DNA from: Promethearchaeota archaeon Loki_b32 | GTDB taxonomy: Archaea > Asgardarchaeota > Lokiarchaeia > Sigyniarchaeales > SOKP01 | Direction: 5' to 3' | Assembly: GCA_005223125.1 (NCBI GenBank) | Contig: NJBH01000005.1 | Location: 70,509 to 134,508, forward strand | DNA: 64,000 bases | In this document: one piece after another, positions 25,507-35,785 of the stretch | Layout: every line of letters begins with the position of its first letter | Position numbering within the stretch: position 1 is the first letter of the stretch | The notes under the pieces: generated by a model | Database searches by the model: none | What the model was told of the DNA's origin: nothing | Seen by the model: only the letters and a program-made list of their open reading frames with translations | Program-made: the position numbers and the translations under genes

Positions 25507-27114
25507 TTAATTATTTTTCTTAAATACTGACTTACCTCTAATGATAGTTTCAACTATTTGAATATCCTTAATCTTATCTTTTAGAACTTCAAGGGGATTT
25601 TGATCTAAGATTACAAAATCTGCTAATTTTCCCGCTTCTATACTACCTTTAATTTTTTCTTCAAATGCTCCATAGGCTGCATTTAACGTATAAGTTTTTA
25701 TTGCTTCTTCCATTGGAATGCATTGCTCTGGAATAAATCCATTTCTATTAACTAATGCATGAAGTCCTAGTATTGGATTTGGGTCTTCAATTGGAGCGTC
25801 ACTTCCTGAAATCAGTACTACGCCTGCATCGATTATTGATTTCATTGGATACGTATATTTGCATCTTTCTTTTCCCAATCTCTTTTCGAGCCATTTATAT
25901 TCTGAATTTATGAAAGGTGGTTGACATGATGCTATAATTCCATACTTATTCATATCTTCTATAACATCATCAGTTAACATTGAAGCATGCTCAATTCTAT
26001 GTCGATGATCATCTCTAGGAAATTCTTTTAGGAGGCGTTTATATAAATCTACACAGATCCTGTTTCCTTTATCCCCGATTACATGAATAGATATTTGAAA
26101 TCTATTGTTATGAGCTACCTTCATTTTCTCATAGATATTATCTTCTTCAACAACACAAAAACCGCACATATCTGGAGCATCAGAAAAAGGTTCCCACATA
26201 CAAGCAGTCTTCGCTCCAAAAGTTCCATCAAGAAATAATTTCAGGCTTCCAACTTTGAATTTACTATCTTCTGAGCCCCCATCTAAAGGTGGCTTTTTAA
26301 TTTTACTCAATTTCTTTGGATTATCTGTAGAAATAAGGCCATACCAGCTCTGAAGAATTTTCTCTTGAACAGATTTAAAAATTAGTGTTTCAACAAGCCC
26401 CAAATCTCCGCCTTCACCGCTTCTACCAAGTTGTATAATTCCATGAAGAGAAGTTATACCTTTTTTAGCTAAAAGTTTAAATGCTTTATCGGCAGTTTCT
26501 TGTATAACATCAGGTTCGGGGATAAGATATTTAGTTATTTTTGAATAAATTAAATCTAAAGCATTTTCAGTTATAACTCCTGTTAATTCCCCCTCCACAT
26601 CCTTTTTTATTTCTCCACCTTCAGGTACTTTAGTCTCGAAATTAAACTCGAACAAATCGAGAGCTTTTGAGTTTGCTATGCCAATATGAGAATCATATCT
26701 TAACATAAATAATGGATTTTCTGGACATGCCTCATCCAGATCCCATCGTGTAGGTAATACAGGGACATCAAATTCCTCTTCTTTTAAGCTCAGTCCAAAG
26801 ATAAATTCTCCTTTCCTTTTTTCTTTAGCAGTATTTTTTAATACTTCCTGAAGTTCTTTTAAACTTTTAACAGAAGAAAGATCAAGATTTATTAAAAACA
26901 ACATAAACGTAACTGGATGTATATGACAATCAATAAATCCAGGAAGTAGTGAATTCCCTTCTAGATCAATCAATTTCACATCTTTCCCCATTTTTTTTTT
27001 TACTTCTTCAAGACTACCCGTAGCAACAATTTTATCTCCTTCAATACCCACAGCATCAACAAAAGGTTGATTATCATTCATGGTAATAATCAGTCCACCA
27101 TAAAAAATAATCAT
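25507..27114 (-). CDS. YtcJ-like metal-dependent amidohydrolase
   Basis: A 535-residue Amidohydro_3 protein. The metal site begins with GFIDCHIHP (H-x-H) and includes IHVIGDKG, RIEHAS and SGSDAPIEDPNP. The C-terminus (GSIEAGKLADFVILDQNPLE) is the usual beta-sandwich closure of this family. Such enzymes hydrolyse C-N bonds of unknown substrates. It starts at ATG and converges on the frameshifted hydrolase with about 10 bases between stops. Confidence 0.9.
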   Translation of the reverse strand: MIIFYGGLIITMNDNQPFVDAVGIEGDKIVATGSLEEVKKKMGKDVKLIDLEGNSLLPGFIDCHIHPVTFMLFLINLDLSSVKSLKELQEVLKNTAKEKRKGEFIFGLSLKEEEFDVPVLPTRWDLDEACPENPLFMLRYDSHIGIANSKALDLFEFNFETKVPEGGEIKKDVEGELTGVITENALDLIYSKITKYLIPEPDVIQETADKAFKLLAKKGITSLHGIIQLGRSGEGGDLGLVETLIFKSVQEKILQSWYGLISTDNPKKLSKIKKPPLDGGSEDSKFKVGSLKLFLDGTFGAKTACMWEPFSDAPDMCGFCVVEEDNIYEKMKVAHNNRFQISIHVIGDKGNRICVDLYKRLLKEFPRDDHRHRIEHASMLTDDVIEDMNKYGIIASCQPPFINSEYKWLEKRLGKERCKYTYPMKSIIDAGVVLISGSDAPIEDPNPILGLHALVNRNGFIPEQCIPMEEAIKTYTLNAAYGAFEEKIKGSIEAGKLADFVILDQNPLEVLKDKIKDIQIVETIIRGKSVFKKNN

Positions 27115-27181
27115 TTTTTATTAACTCCTATTATTATAAACAGATTATGAATTCTTAAAGAAAAATATTAATAAAATTTTA

Positions 27182-27760
27182 TTATTTTCTCTTAAGTTTT
27201 AATTCTATGGATTTAAAATTTGCCAACTTAGTAAGATTATCTTTTAGGACTTTAGATTTAGCCTTTAAGTCTTTTGCATCGATTTTTTCCTCTTTAATTT
27301 GTCGTTTACTTTCTTTTAAACCCTTTTCTAAATCATCTATTGGAAGTAAAGCTGTTGCAATACAAAAAAAACTCTTTGACCTACCTTCATTAAATTCTTC
27401 CAACATAAGTTCAAGCAGTTCAATTCTTCTTTTCTGTTGAGTTAGGAATTGTTCAATGCCTTCTTCCTTTATTATTTCCAAATTTGAAAGCGATACTTTA
27501 TGAGAGATAAAGGAATCATATTTATCCCATTTATTTATTTTTGAGCATGGAAATTCACTACACTCTGCACACGTCTCAAAATTACTTTTTTTTACGCAAC
27601 ATGTAATTATTGAACATGAAGGATGCTTATTAATAAAGTTAGGGCCACAACAACCAGGGCATTTTGAAGGTCCTTTAGTATAATACATTGGACATAACCC
27701 ACAATCTAATCCACAGCAAGCAACTGTAGGATATTTTTTAATTGGATATTCTGTAGTCAT
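27182..27760 (-). CDS. Cys-rich DUF3795-type protein
   Basis: A 192-residue protein whose first 85 residues carry about 15 cysteines (ACCGLDCGLCPMYY, KCPGCCG, CSIITCC, CAECSEFPC), the DUF3795 pattern expected to hold zinc or an Fe-S cluster. The C-terminal half is a charged helical region. Function unknown in the family. It lies about 65 bases upstream of the amidohydrolase on the same strand and may be co-transcribed with it. Confidence 0.8.
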   Translation of the reverse strand: MTTEYPIKKYPTVACCGLDCGLCPMYYTKGPSKCPGCCGPNFINKHPSCSIITCCVKKSNFETCAECSEFPCSKINKWDKYDSFISHKVSLSNLEIIKEEGIEQFLTQQKRRIELLELMLEEFNEGRSKSFFCIATALLPIDDLEKGLKESKRQIKEEKIDAKDLKAKSKVLKDNLTKLANFKSIELKLKRK

Positions 27761-27894
27761 TATTGGAACCTTCTAATAATTGAATTTAATACTTATTACT
27801 TACATTTTAAGAAATAAAAAGATTATAAGAAAAATATTAAAAATATGAAATAATTTTAGGATTAATCAATAGGGAAAAATGTGAAATTTAGAAA

Positions 27895-30237
27895 ATGAAA
27901 CCCTCACTTTTGAAAAAATTAAATTTAATAATTGAAGAAGCTAATGCTTTTAAAAATAAAAACAATTTTCAAAAAGCGATTAAAAAGTTCCAAGAAGCGA
28001 TAACTTTTATTAATGAAAAAGTTAAAGAAGAAGAAGATAAAAATACAGAAATTATTAATATCAAAAATGCGATTAATCAAACTTACTCTGTTCAAGTTGA
28101 TAACGTAGTTCAAGGAGCAATACGTTTAACAGCACAAAAAAAATTTGATAAAGCAAAAGAGGAATTTCAAAATGCCTTAAAAGTTGTTGATGATATTGAT
28201 GATCCTGATCTTCAAGAAGCTGAACTTGATGAAATTAATAAGTTAATTAAGGAAAATGAAATAGAACAATTAATGACAAAAGGATTTGAGTTGAAAATTG
28301 AAAATAAATCTGATGAAGCTGTAGAATTCTTCAAACAAGCGTTAAGTATTGCAGAGGTTGTTTATGTATCAGATTTCAGAAATGAAGGATTAGCAAGAAT
28401 TAAAATTGAAATTACTCAAATTTATGATTCTAAGATTGATGATATTGTTGAACAAGGCAAAAAATTTAAACATGAGGGTCAAAATGATGATGCTATCAAA
28501 ACTTTTAGAGAAGCTTTACAAACAATCGAAAAATACTTCGATCTTGATGCCAAGAAAACTCAAATAACTACAATTAAAAATTCTACAAATGAAATTTATT
28601 CTAATCGCATTAAACCGCTAGTTAATGAGGGAAAAGATTTATTAAAAAAAGATTTAATTGAACAAGCCATTTCTGAGTTCAATAATGCGGTTTCTTTAGC
28701 AAATAATATGTATGCTTCTGATCTCAAAAATCTTGAGATAAGTCTTATTGCTGAAGCGTTAAACCCTATTTATATAGAACGCATTAAACCAATAATAGAA
28801 AAAGGAAGAAAAGTTACGTCTCAAGAAAAATTTGAAGAATCAATTAACTTAATTAATGAAGCAGTTGATATTTTCCATCAAGCTCTTGATATAGCTAATT
28901 CTATGGTAGCTTCGGAAAGAAAAGAAATTGAAATTAAAGAAGTTAGTGAATTGATTAATGGTGCATGTAGCTCTGGTATTGATGTAATTAAAGATAATTC
29001 AATTCAGTATATCGTCCAAAAAAAATACGTTGACGCTGTAAGTGATTTATACATTGCTTTAAGTTTGGCAAAAAGAATGGCTTTTCCTGAAGAAGAGAAC
29101 CCTGAACTAGATAATCTTAAGAAACTCGTTAACAAGGTCTATACAGCCGAAGTCACAGAAGTTGTAAATAAAGGAAAGAAATTGGACGAACAAAAAGATT
29201 ATGAAAATGCAATTGAAACCTATAATAAAGCATTAACCATGACAAACAAAATGTATTTAACAGATGAAATGGAGAAGGAGGTCGGAATGATTAAAAGTTT
29301 AATCTACGAAACTGAAGTAAAACTATTGGTTGGCGTGGGAGGATTAGCAGAAGAACAAAAATTAAAAGAAAAAGAAATTGAGAAACTAAAGAAACGATTA
29401 GATTATGCTCAATCAATTGACGATCCAGAACGGAGAGCAGCAGAAATGACTAAGATTAAACTCCTAATCGATGATGTTCATTCTGAAGAAATAAAATTGC
29501 TGATTGAGAAGGGTAACCAACTTGCAGATACAAAAAATTACGATGATGCCTTTAAATTTTATGAAAGAGCGTTAAAAGTCACTGAAATGATGGAATCACC
29601 AGATGTAAAAAATAAAGATTTAATAAAAACCTCCTATAAAAGAGAACTCATTAATCGAGCAAAGATAGAAATTGAGAATAAAGAATATGATAAAGCTATA
29701 AAAAACTGCCGAAGAGCGTTAGATCTTGATGATATATTTGTTGAGGCATATTATCACATTGGACTTGCTTTTAATTATAAGAGGAAATATGATAGTGCAA
29801 TTGAAAACTTTCAAAAAGCTGTTAATTTTGATAAAAAACATGTTAACTCTTGGAATTCTCTGGGATTAGCATTTGAAGCAAAAGAAGAGTATGATAATGC
29901 CCTTAAGAATTTAAATAAATCAATAGAAATTGAGCCTAATTTTTCTGATGGCTGGTTTAACATTGGAAATGTGTACAAACTAAAAGAAGAATATGATATG
30001 GCTATTGAAAATTACACTAAAGCAACTGAAGTAGACCCCGAATTCGCAAAAGCATGGTTCTTCATGGGTTGTGCTTATTTTGATAAGAAAGATTATAATA
30101 GTGCAATCCAATATATTGAAAACGCAATTAAAATTGATCCAAACTTAGGTCGAGATGTCAATCCAATTATTAAAGATTTAATGGTTAATCTAGATAAACT
30201 CAAAGAAACCCTTTCGTTGTCCTTTATAAATAAGTAA
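27895..30237 (+). CDS. Large TPR-repeat protein
   Basis: A 780-residue, almost entirely helical protein. The first 580 residues contain degenerate repeats of about 60-75 residues (pattern G-K-x-L...FxxAI-x-x-F-x-x-A-L), each ending near D-x-E-x-x-x-I. The last 190 residues are canonical 34-residue TPRs (AYYHIGLAFNYKRKYDSAI, WFNIGNVYKLKEEYDMAI, WFFMGCAYFDKKDYNSAI). No signal or TM segment. A scaffold role is likely; the partner is unknown. Thirty-two bases separate it from the ICMT-like gene downstream. Confidence 0.9.
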   Translation: MKPSLLKKLNLIIEEANAFKNKNNFQKAIKKFQEAITFINEKVKEEEDKNTEIINIKNAINQTYSVQVDNVVQGAIRLTAQKKFDKAKEEFQNALKVVDDIDDPDLQEAELDEINKLIKENEIEQLMTKGFELKIENKSDEAVEFFKQALSIAEVVYVSDFRNEGLARIKIEITQIYDSKIDDIVEQGKKFKHEGQNDDAIKTFREALQTIEKYFDLDAKKTQITTIKNSTNEIYSNRIKPLVNEGKDLLKKDLIEQAISEFNNAVSLANNMYASDLKNLEISLIAEALNPIYIERIKPIIEKGRKVTSQEKFEESINLINEAVDIFHQALDIANSMVASERKEIEIKEVSELINGACSSGIDVIKDNSIQYIVQKKYVDAVSDLYIALSLAKRMAFPEEENPELDNLKKLVNKVYTAEVTEVVNKGKKLDEQKDYENAIETYNKALTMTNKMYLTDEMEKEVGMIKSLIYETEVKLLVGVGGLAEEQKLKEKEIEKLKKRLDYAQSIDDPERRAAEMTKIKLLIDDVHSEEIKLLIEKGNQLADTKNYDDAFKFYERALKVTEMMESPDVKNKDLIKTSYKRELINRAKIEIENKEYDKAIKNCRRALDLDDIFVEAYYHIGLAFNYKRKYDSAIENFQKAVNFDKKHVNSWNSLGLAFEAKEEYDNALKNLNKSIEIEPNFSDGWFNIGNVYKLKEEYDMAIENYTKATEVDPEFAKAWFFMGCAYFDKKDYNSAIQYIENAIKIDPNLGRDVNPIIKDLMVNLDKLKETLSLSFINK

Positions 30238-30269
30238 TATATCATTAATTTTTAAAGAGATTAATATAG

Positions 30270-31298
30270 ATGAGAAATGCAAAAAGCAATGATTGTTATA
30301 AATTAATTATTTTAGCTTTCATATTTACTGTGGTTTTATTATTTTTATCACTTGAAATCCCAATAATTTTAAACACTTATTTAGAGCCAATTTTTCCTGA
30401 TATACATCCTGTTATAGAAGCGGATAAAGTTACAGATTTTATTAATTTTATGAGACCAATAGGCTATATTTGTCTTTTTGCTATTCTAGTTTTGATAATT
30501 ATTGGATTCTTGATAAACAAAAAAAAGATAACAACAACAAGTTCATTTCTATTATTTCTTCCTACATTTGGTCAATTTATACAAGCAATGCTCTTTTTGG
30601 CAGGAATTGGAATCCTTCAAGTAATCTGGCTTCCTTTATGGTATCCAAAATTAAATTTTCTTGATTTAGGATATATTATTAATATTCCCTTCTTGTTTAC
30701 AGATATTATGTGTTTATTAATATTTCCAAATCATCCCTTTTACCTCATAATAAAATATTTGATTGTGTTTGTAGGTCTCTTTATATTTATGTATAGTATC
30801 CTCATTTGGTTCCATGAGAAACGTAGAGAAAAAGAAGTTTTTAATGTGTCAATTTATAAATACTCAAGACATCCTCAATATCTTGGATTCCTTATTTGGA
30901 GCTATGGAATGCATTCTTTGGCAAATTACCCCTTAAAAGCGCTACCAATGGGAGCTCTTTGGATAGATTATAGTTTACCTTGGCTTTTATCCGCTTTAAT
31001 AATAATTAGCGTTGCTTTAATCGAAGAAATTGATATGAAAAAAAAATATTCAGAGAACTACATAAATTACCAAAAAGAGACACCATTCTTGTTTCCTCTT
31101 CCTAAGACTATTAAATCTATACTGATGTTCCCTTTAAGAAAAGTATTTAAAAAGAATTTCCCGGAAAATAAAAAAGAAGTTCTTTTTATTGTTTCATTCT
31201 ATGGAGGGATTCTTGTTTTGATCTCTTTTATAACTCTAGCCGTTAATTTAGATGATTTGATCATTCAATTGATGATTGACATAATTTATAAGTTCTAA
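30270..31298 (+). CDS. Integral-membrane methyltransferase of the ICMT/PEMT type
   Basis: A 342-residue membrane protein with roughly seven hydrophobic segments. The C-terminal half has the isoprenylcysteine-methyltransferase/PEMT signature: YKYSRHPQYLGFLIWSYG and, after two helices, LIEEIDMKKKYSENY followed by TPFLFP (SAM-binding R-H-P-x-Y and E-E pair). The target could be a prenylated protein or a lipid; none of the GTPases in this window has a C-terminal cysteine motif. Same strand as the TPR gene. Confidence 0.8.
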   Translation: MRNAKSNDCYKLIILAFIFTVVLLFLSLEIPIILNTYLEPIFPDIHPVIEADKVTDFINFMRPIGYICLFAILVLIIIGFLINKKKITTTSSFLLFLPTFGQFIQAMLFLAGIGILQVIWLPLWYPKLNFLDLGYIINIPFLFTDIMCLLIFPNHPFYLIIKYLIVFVGLFIFMYSILIWFHEKRREKEVFNVSIYKYSRHPQYLGFLIWSYGMHSLANYPLKALPMGALWIDYSLPWLLSALIIISVALIEEIDMKKKYSENYINYQKETPFLFPLPKTIKSILMFPLRKVFKKNFPENKKEVLFIVSFYGGILVLISFITLAVNLDDLIIQLMIDIIYKF

Positions 31299-31350
31299 AT
31301 ATATCTCTTTAATTTTTATGAGTTAGTATGTTTCGACTCCTCCTCCTCAT

Positions 31351-31368
31351 ATTTCAAAATTTTGAAAT
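31351..31368. promoter_or_regulatory. 18-bp perfect palindrome before the DUF1624 gene
   Basis: ATTTCAAAATTTTGAAAT is fully self-complementary and lies 88 bases before the ATG at 31457. It is a candidate operator; AT-only cores also arise by chance in such DNA. Confidence 0.35.
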
Positions 31369-31456
31369 TACAAAAATGTAATAATGATAATAACATATTT
31401 CTCTTTACAGCTTTAGTTACAATTTAATTGGTATATACGAAATCTTAGGATTATAA

Positions 31457-32581
31457 ATGAAAAGAATAAAAAGCATAGATACTTTTCGCGGTTGGTGTTT
31501 ATTTATGATGATTTTTGGACATATGCTTTCCTGGTGGGTAAGATCTGAGGATCGTTGGTTAACTTCAGCAATTCATTCAATTTTCGGTGATATAATAGGT
31601 ACTGGATTCTTATTTGTTTCAGGATTAAGTGCTGTATTATTCTTCAAGAGTAGACTTATTAAAGCTGAAGCTTCAGAAGATATTAATATAGAGCATGTAA
31701 ATAATGAATATTTATTTCGGGCTTTACTTATATTAATTGCTGCTTTAATATTTAATAGTATTACAGCAATAGGGACATTAAACCCTTTAAATATTTGGAA
31801 ATGGTATATCCCACTTACAATTGCGATTTCACTCTTATTTGCGTTTTCAACATTAAAAACTCCAAAATGGTTTAGAATATTACTAGCCGTGATTATTTGG
31901 ATCTTCCATTATTATATTCTTTCAATTCTTTTACCTTATCAAGGACAGATTCATGTTTTTGGAGTATTATTTCATATTCTATATAATTCCATGGGTTTAC
32001 ATCCCATTCTATTCTATTTCAGTTTTTTTCTAATAGGAACAGTTGTAGGAGATGTAATATTTGAAATTTACCTTATAGATAATCAAAAAGAAAGAAGATC
32101 ACAATTTAAAAAAAAAATTTTACTTCCTTTATTAACAATTGGCTCAATTCTATTATTAATAGCATTTTTATTCCTTTTTCCTAGTTTTTTATTACATGCT
32201 ACTTTTTCATCAACAGTTTATTCTCTAGGAACGTTGTTTGTTTCATTCTCAGTTTTATTAATCTTTGAAGAATATAAAGTCATAAAAGTAGAAAAAAGCT
32301 ATAGATTTTTCTTATTCTACTCTTTTTATTCTTTCACCATCTATTTTTCACATTTTATCTTATATTTTATTTTTTTAAATCGATTAAATGCATTTAACTT
32401 CTGGATCGCCTTTTTCGGGACATTTATTTTGTTAACTTTATTAATTAGAATCGTGTATAAAAAATATAATATAAAGGCTTCTTTAAAGGTACAAATTGCT
32501 AGGATATCGTTAATTTTAGTAACAAGGATGGAAGTAAAAAAAAAAAAGAAAGACAGAATTCTTTTACAAAGTAAAACATAA
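31457..32581 (+). CDS. DUF1624/HGSNAT-like membrane acyltransferase
   Basis: A 374-residue polytopic protein with about ten TM helices. It opens with IDTFRGWCLFMMIFGHML and continues GFLFVSGLSAVLFF, matching the heparan-alpha-glucosaminide N-acetyltransferase catalytic domain (DUF1624), where the helix-borne His (here in FGHML) is catalytic. It would move an acyl group across or at the membrane, perhaps onto surface glycans. The C-terminus is a Lys-rich cytoplasmic tail. It converges on the GGR-type reductase. Confidence 0.8.
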   Translation: MKRIKSIDTFRGWCLFMMIFGHMLSWWVRSEDRWLTSAIHSIFGDIIGTGFLFVSGLSAVLFFKSRLIKAEASEDINIEHVNNEYLFRALLILIAALIFNSITAIGTLNPLNIWKWYIPLTIAISLLFAFSTLKTPKWFRILLAVIIWIFHYYILSILLPYQGQIHVFGVLFHILYNSMGLHPILFYFSFFLIGTVVGDVIFEIYLIDNQKERRSQFKKKILLPLLTIGSILLLIAFLFLFPSFLLHATFSSTVYSLGTLFVSFSVLLIFEEYKVIKVEKSYRFFLFYSFYSFTIYFSHFILYFIFLNRLNAFNFWIAFFGTFILLTLLIRIVYKKYNIKASLKVQIARISLILVTRMEVKKKKKDRILLQSKT

Positions 32582-32586
32582 AATAT

Positions 32587-33855
32587 TCATAATAACATAG
32601 CTTTAAAGAATTTAGGACTTAAAGTTATTTTTGAAAGAGTAGGAAGTTTACCAAACCATTTTTCTCCCACGTATCGATCATTACTAGTATTGTGGTTTGC
32701 TAAGTCATGATTAATATATGCTTCGTAAATGTATTTTCTGGCTAATTTATTTTCATTAAGTAATTCTGTATATATACGCCATAAAGACTTTACATGTGAA
32801 CCTTCGTTGTAGATCAAGTATTCAAGGGCATTTCCATTCTTAAAATAAGGCAATAAGACACGTTTAACTTCTTTATCGTATTTTTGTAATTCTAATCGAC
32901 TAAATTTACTTCCTTTCTCAAAGAGAGGTTTTAGCGTGTTATTTGCTATATCCGCACATGCTACTCCAGGTAACAACCCCTCATAAAAAAAGGCAGTGAC
33001 TAATCCCGTTGCTTCACCAAGAACGAGAACTCGATCTTTTGAGAAACTTTTAATGGGATGTTTTGAGATATCGCCAACAATAGCAGTAGATAAATCATAT
33101 TTCAATCCTTCGATTATGGGTTGAATTGGTTTATAATTTTTTAAAATTCGATCAAGTTTATCAATAACTGCATCCTTCGATTCATTTTTTCCACCTAGAA
33201 ATCCAGTTGCTATTCTCTCTTTACCTTTATTAAAATAAAAAGGTCCCATACTCGAGATCTTGGGATTTATGTGAAATACATAATTATATTCTAAATTTTC
33301 ATTTATTTTATCTTCATTTCCAAATAAATGAATTAATGCTCCAGTGTAATGATCAGGTATTTCAAATCCTAAAGATCGTTGTAGATCAAATCCTCGTGAA
33401 CCAGTCGCGAGAGCTAATAGCCTTGTATTATAAGATTCACCTTTATTATTGATTAATTCCAAATAATCATCATGTCTATTAATTTTAGAAATTTTTTCAT
33501 TTGAATTGAATGTTCCTCCTTGTTGCTCAAGTTGATTAATAAATTCTTGTAAAATGTTTTCAGTATAACACATATTTCCTAAAGGAATTCCAAATTCTGT
33601 AGAATCGATGATACCGTTAAATTCATCGCTCATATAATTCGATTTAATATGTGGGCATGGAAAGATTACTTTATCATCCCAGTTTATTTCCTCCTTTATA
33701 AAAGGTTTATTATGTTCGGGAAATACGTTTGTCCTAATTGGTATTTCTTTTCGGTAATCCTGCGCTTCAATTAGAAGCGTTTTTGCGTATTTAGAAATTT
33801 TAGATGCAAGTGTCGCACCAGCAACTCCCGCACCAATAATTATAACATCATACAT
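32587..33855 (-). CDS. Geranylgeranyl-reductase-family FAD oxidoreductase
   Basis: A 422-residue flavoprotein. The Rossmann motif GAGVAGATLA is at the extreme N-terminus, and VLVLGEATGLVTAFFYEGL matches the GD/GE-A-x-G-x-x-x-P/F-x-x-x-E-G segment of this family near residue 280. Archaeal members saturate the isoprenoid chains of membrane lipids, though paralogues with other substrates are common. The C-terminal 110 residues are helical. It starts at ATG. No lipid-synthesis neighbour confirms the substrate. Confidence 0.82.
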   Translation of the reverse strand: MYDVIIIGAGVAGATLASKISKYAKTLLIEAQDYRKEIPIRTNVFPEHNKPFIKEEINWDDKVIFPCPHIKSNYMSDEFNGIIDSTEFGIPLGNMCYTENILQEFINQLEQQGGTFNSNEKISKINRHDDYLELINNKGESYNTRLLALATGSRGFDLQRSLGFEIPDHYTGALIHLFGNEDKINENLEYNYVFHINPKISSMGPFYFNKGKERIATGFLGGKNESKDAVIDKLDRILKNYKPIQPIIEGLKYDLSTAIVGDISKHPIKSFSKDRVLVLGEATGLVTAFFYEGLLPGVACADIANNTLKPLFEKGSKFSRLELQKYDKEVKRVLLPYFKNGNALEYLIYNEGSHVKSLWRIYTELLNENKLARKYIYEAYINHDLANHNTSNDRYVGEKWFGKLPTLSKITLSPKFFKAMLL

Positions 33856-34008
33856 AATTAATCATAACTTTCAAATGAATTGAAATTATTAGTTAAAATC
33901 TTCCTCTTGTTTTTAATTTTTAGTTGGAAAGTTTTTATAGGTGTGACATTCTAATTAACATGAACAAAAAATTTTATTATCTAAACAAAAAAAAATTCAA
34001 TTAAATTA

Positions 34009-34015
34009 AAGGTGG
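34009..34015 (+). promoter_or_regulatory. Shine-Dalgarno AAGGTGG pointing at an ATA codon (htpX)
   Basis: AAGGTGG, six bases, then ATA-GGA-TTA-AAA-TTA. This is the usual layout for strong starts in this DNA except that ATA stands where ATG is expected. Confidence 0.55.
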
Positions 34016-34021
34016 TAAATT

Positions 34022-35728
34022 ATAGGATTAAAATTAGCTTCGGGACTTGCTATAACATCCCTATTTGCATTGATTTATGCTGTCATTTTCGTGATAGGCG
34101 TTTGGTTTTTACCTTCGTCAATATTCGGTCTTCTAATCATGGTTGCTCTTACAATCGGTATGGTACTATTACAATATGGAATATCTCCATTAATCATCAA
34201 TTGGCTCTATAGAATAGATTGGATTCCTTACGAACAATTTGCGGCAGAATTCCCCCATTTAGCAGACTCTCTTGATAAAGTGGTAGCTTATAACCGTATA
34301 AAGATGCCACGACTAGGAATTATTAGGAATGATTTTAACCCTAATGCTTTCACTTTCGGATATACTAAAAATTCAGCAAGAGTTGTACTAACAGACGGAA
34401 TATTGAAATATTTAAACAAGAAAGAGCAAAATGCCGTATTTTCACATGAATTAGGACATGTTGTTCACTCTGATTTCATTTTAATGACTGTAGTTTTTGC
34501 AATTCCTTTATTGCTTTTAACAATAGCTAGATGGGCTTATTATGCTAGTTTATTTTCAAGAGGTAGAAGAAGTGATAGTGATGAGGCTTCTTATCTTCGA
34601 CTTGCGTTAATTGCGATAGCAGTATTATCTTATTTGACTTATTACTTAAGTTATTTTATCTCACTGATTATAAGCAGAATTAGGGAATATTACGCGGATG
34701 AGCATAGTGCTGAAGTTTTAGAGGATCCAAATGCATTATCGACGGGACTTGTTAAGATAGCTTACGGTTTATTAGTTGATGGTAATATTGAAGAAAGAAA
34801 AAAATCACGAGTGCGAGCACTTAGAGGAATGGGTATATTTGATCCTAGAGCTGCAAAGGGACTTGGTATCATAAGTGTTGGAACTACACAGACCTTCTCT
34901 ATGGAAGCGATACAAAAAGCTGCAGCCTGGGACTTATACAATCCTTGGGCTAAATATTATCAAGCTATGTCAACACATCCGTTACCAGCGAAAAGAATAA
35001 TGCGCTTAAATATGTTATGTGAAATTTACGGCATTCAACCAGAAATTGATTTTTCTGATGCGAAACGATTAAAAGAAGAACAAGCAGGAAAATCAATGTG
35101 GGATGAATTTCTGTGGGATCTTTTCATGAAAACACTTCCTACACTAGTTTTCATTGCTTTACTAGGAATAACAATTGTTTGGATCTTAGATCCATTCATA
35201 ACTGCATATAGTATATCGTTGTTCACTCCCAAATTTATGTTATTACTCTGGGCGGTTGGCTTTTATGTTATAGGCTTTATGTCGATATTAAAAACGAGAT
35301 ATATGTATAAAAGTGGTTTTGAAGATAAAACAGTATTAGACTTGGTTACTAATGTGAAAGTTTCTCCAATCAGAACAGTACCTGCCTTTTTGGAGGGAAA
35401 GATTGTTGGAAGAGGGATTCCAGGGTATTACTTTAGTGAGGATATGTATTTCCAAGATAATACTGGCTTGATGTATGTAGATTATAGGTTCGGAATTGGG
35501 CTTGTAGATCTTATATTCTCACTAAGAACTGTTAAGCGCTTAATGGGGCAAAGGGTGAGAATTAAAGGATGGTATAGAAGGGGTCCAAGTCCATATATTC
35601 AAGTAGATACAATTTGGTCTGAATCTGGAAAAAGATACAGAAATTATTCTAAAGCTTTCAGGTATGTCTGGGCTGTTTTAGCATTCATTCTAGGGATCGT
35701 GTGCATTTACTTTTGGTTCCAATTTTAA
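34022..35728 (+). CDS. htpX: HtpX-like M48 membrane metalloprotease, probable AUA start
   Basis: About 568 residues. N-terminal TM pair, then FSHELGHVVHSD (HExxH zinc site, His142 and His146), two more TM segments and REYYADEHSAE (third ligand). HPLPAKRIMRLN is the expected M48 C-terminal motif. A further 150 residues add TM segments and a beta-rich module (LEGKIVGRGIPGYYF, DNTGLMYVDYR). The conventional start (TTG 34070) deletes 16 residues of the first TM. AAGGTGG directs ATA at 34022, giving GLKLASGLAITSLFALIYA, which matches the usual HtpX N-terminus. It degrades damaged membrane proteins in known cases. Confidence 0.88.
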   Translation: MGLKLASGLAITSLFALIYAVIFVIGVWFLPSSIFGLLIMVALTIGMVLLQYGISPLIINWLYRIDWIPYEQFAAEFPHLADSLDKVVAYNRIKMPRLGIIRNDFNPNAFTFGYTKNSARVVLTDGILKYLNKKEQNAVFSHELGHVVHSDFILMTVVFAIPLLLLTIARWAYYASLFSRGRRSDSDEASYLRLALIAIAVLSYLTYYLSYFISLIISRIREYYADEHSAEVLEDPNALSTGLVKIAYGLLVDGNIEERKKSRVRALRGMGIFDPRAAKGLGIISVGTTQTFSMEAIQKAAAWDLYNPWAKYYQAMSTHPLPAKRIMRLNMLCEIYGIQPEIDFSDAKRLKEEQAGKSMWDEFLWDLFMKTLPTLVFIALLGITIVWILDPFITAYSISLFTPKFMLLLWAVGFYVIGFMSILKTRYMYKSGFEDKTVLDLVTNVKVSPIRTVPAFLEGKIVGRGIPGYYFSEDMYFQDNTGLMYVDYRFGIGLVDLIFSLRTVKRLMGQRVRIKGWYRRGPSPYIQVDTIWSESGKRYRNYSKAFRYVWAVLAFILGIVCIYFWFQF

Positions 35729-35785
35729 ATTTAAGTATTATGAATTGATTTTTTTATCTTATTTTTTATTTTTTTTGTATATTGT

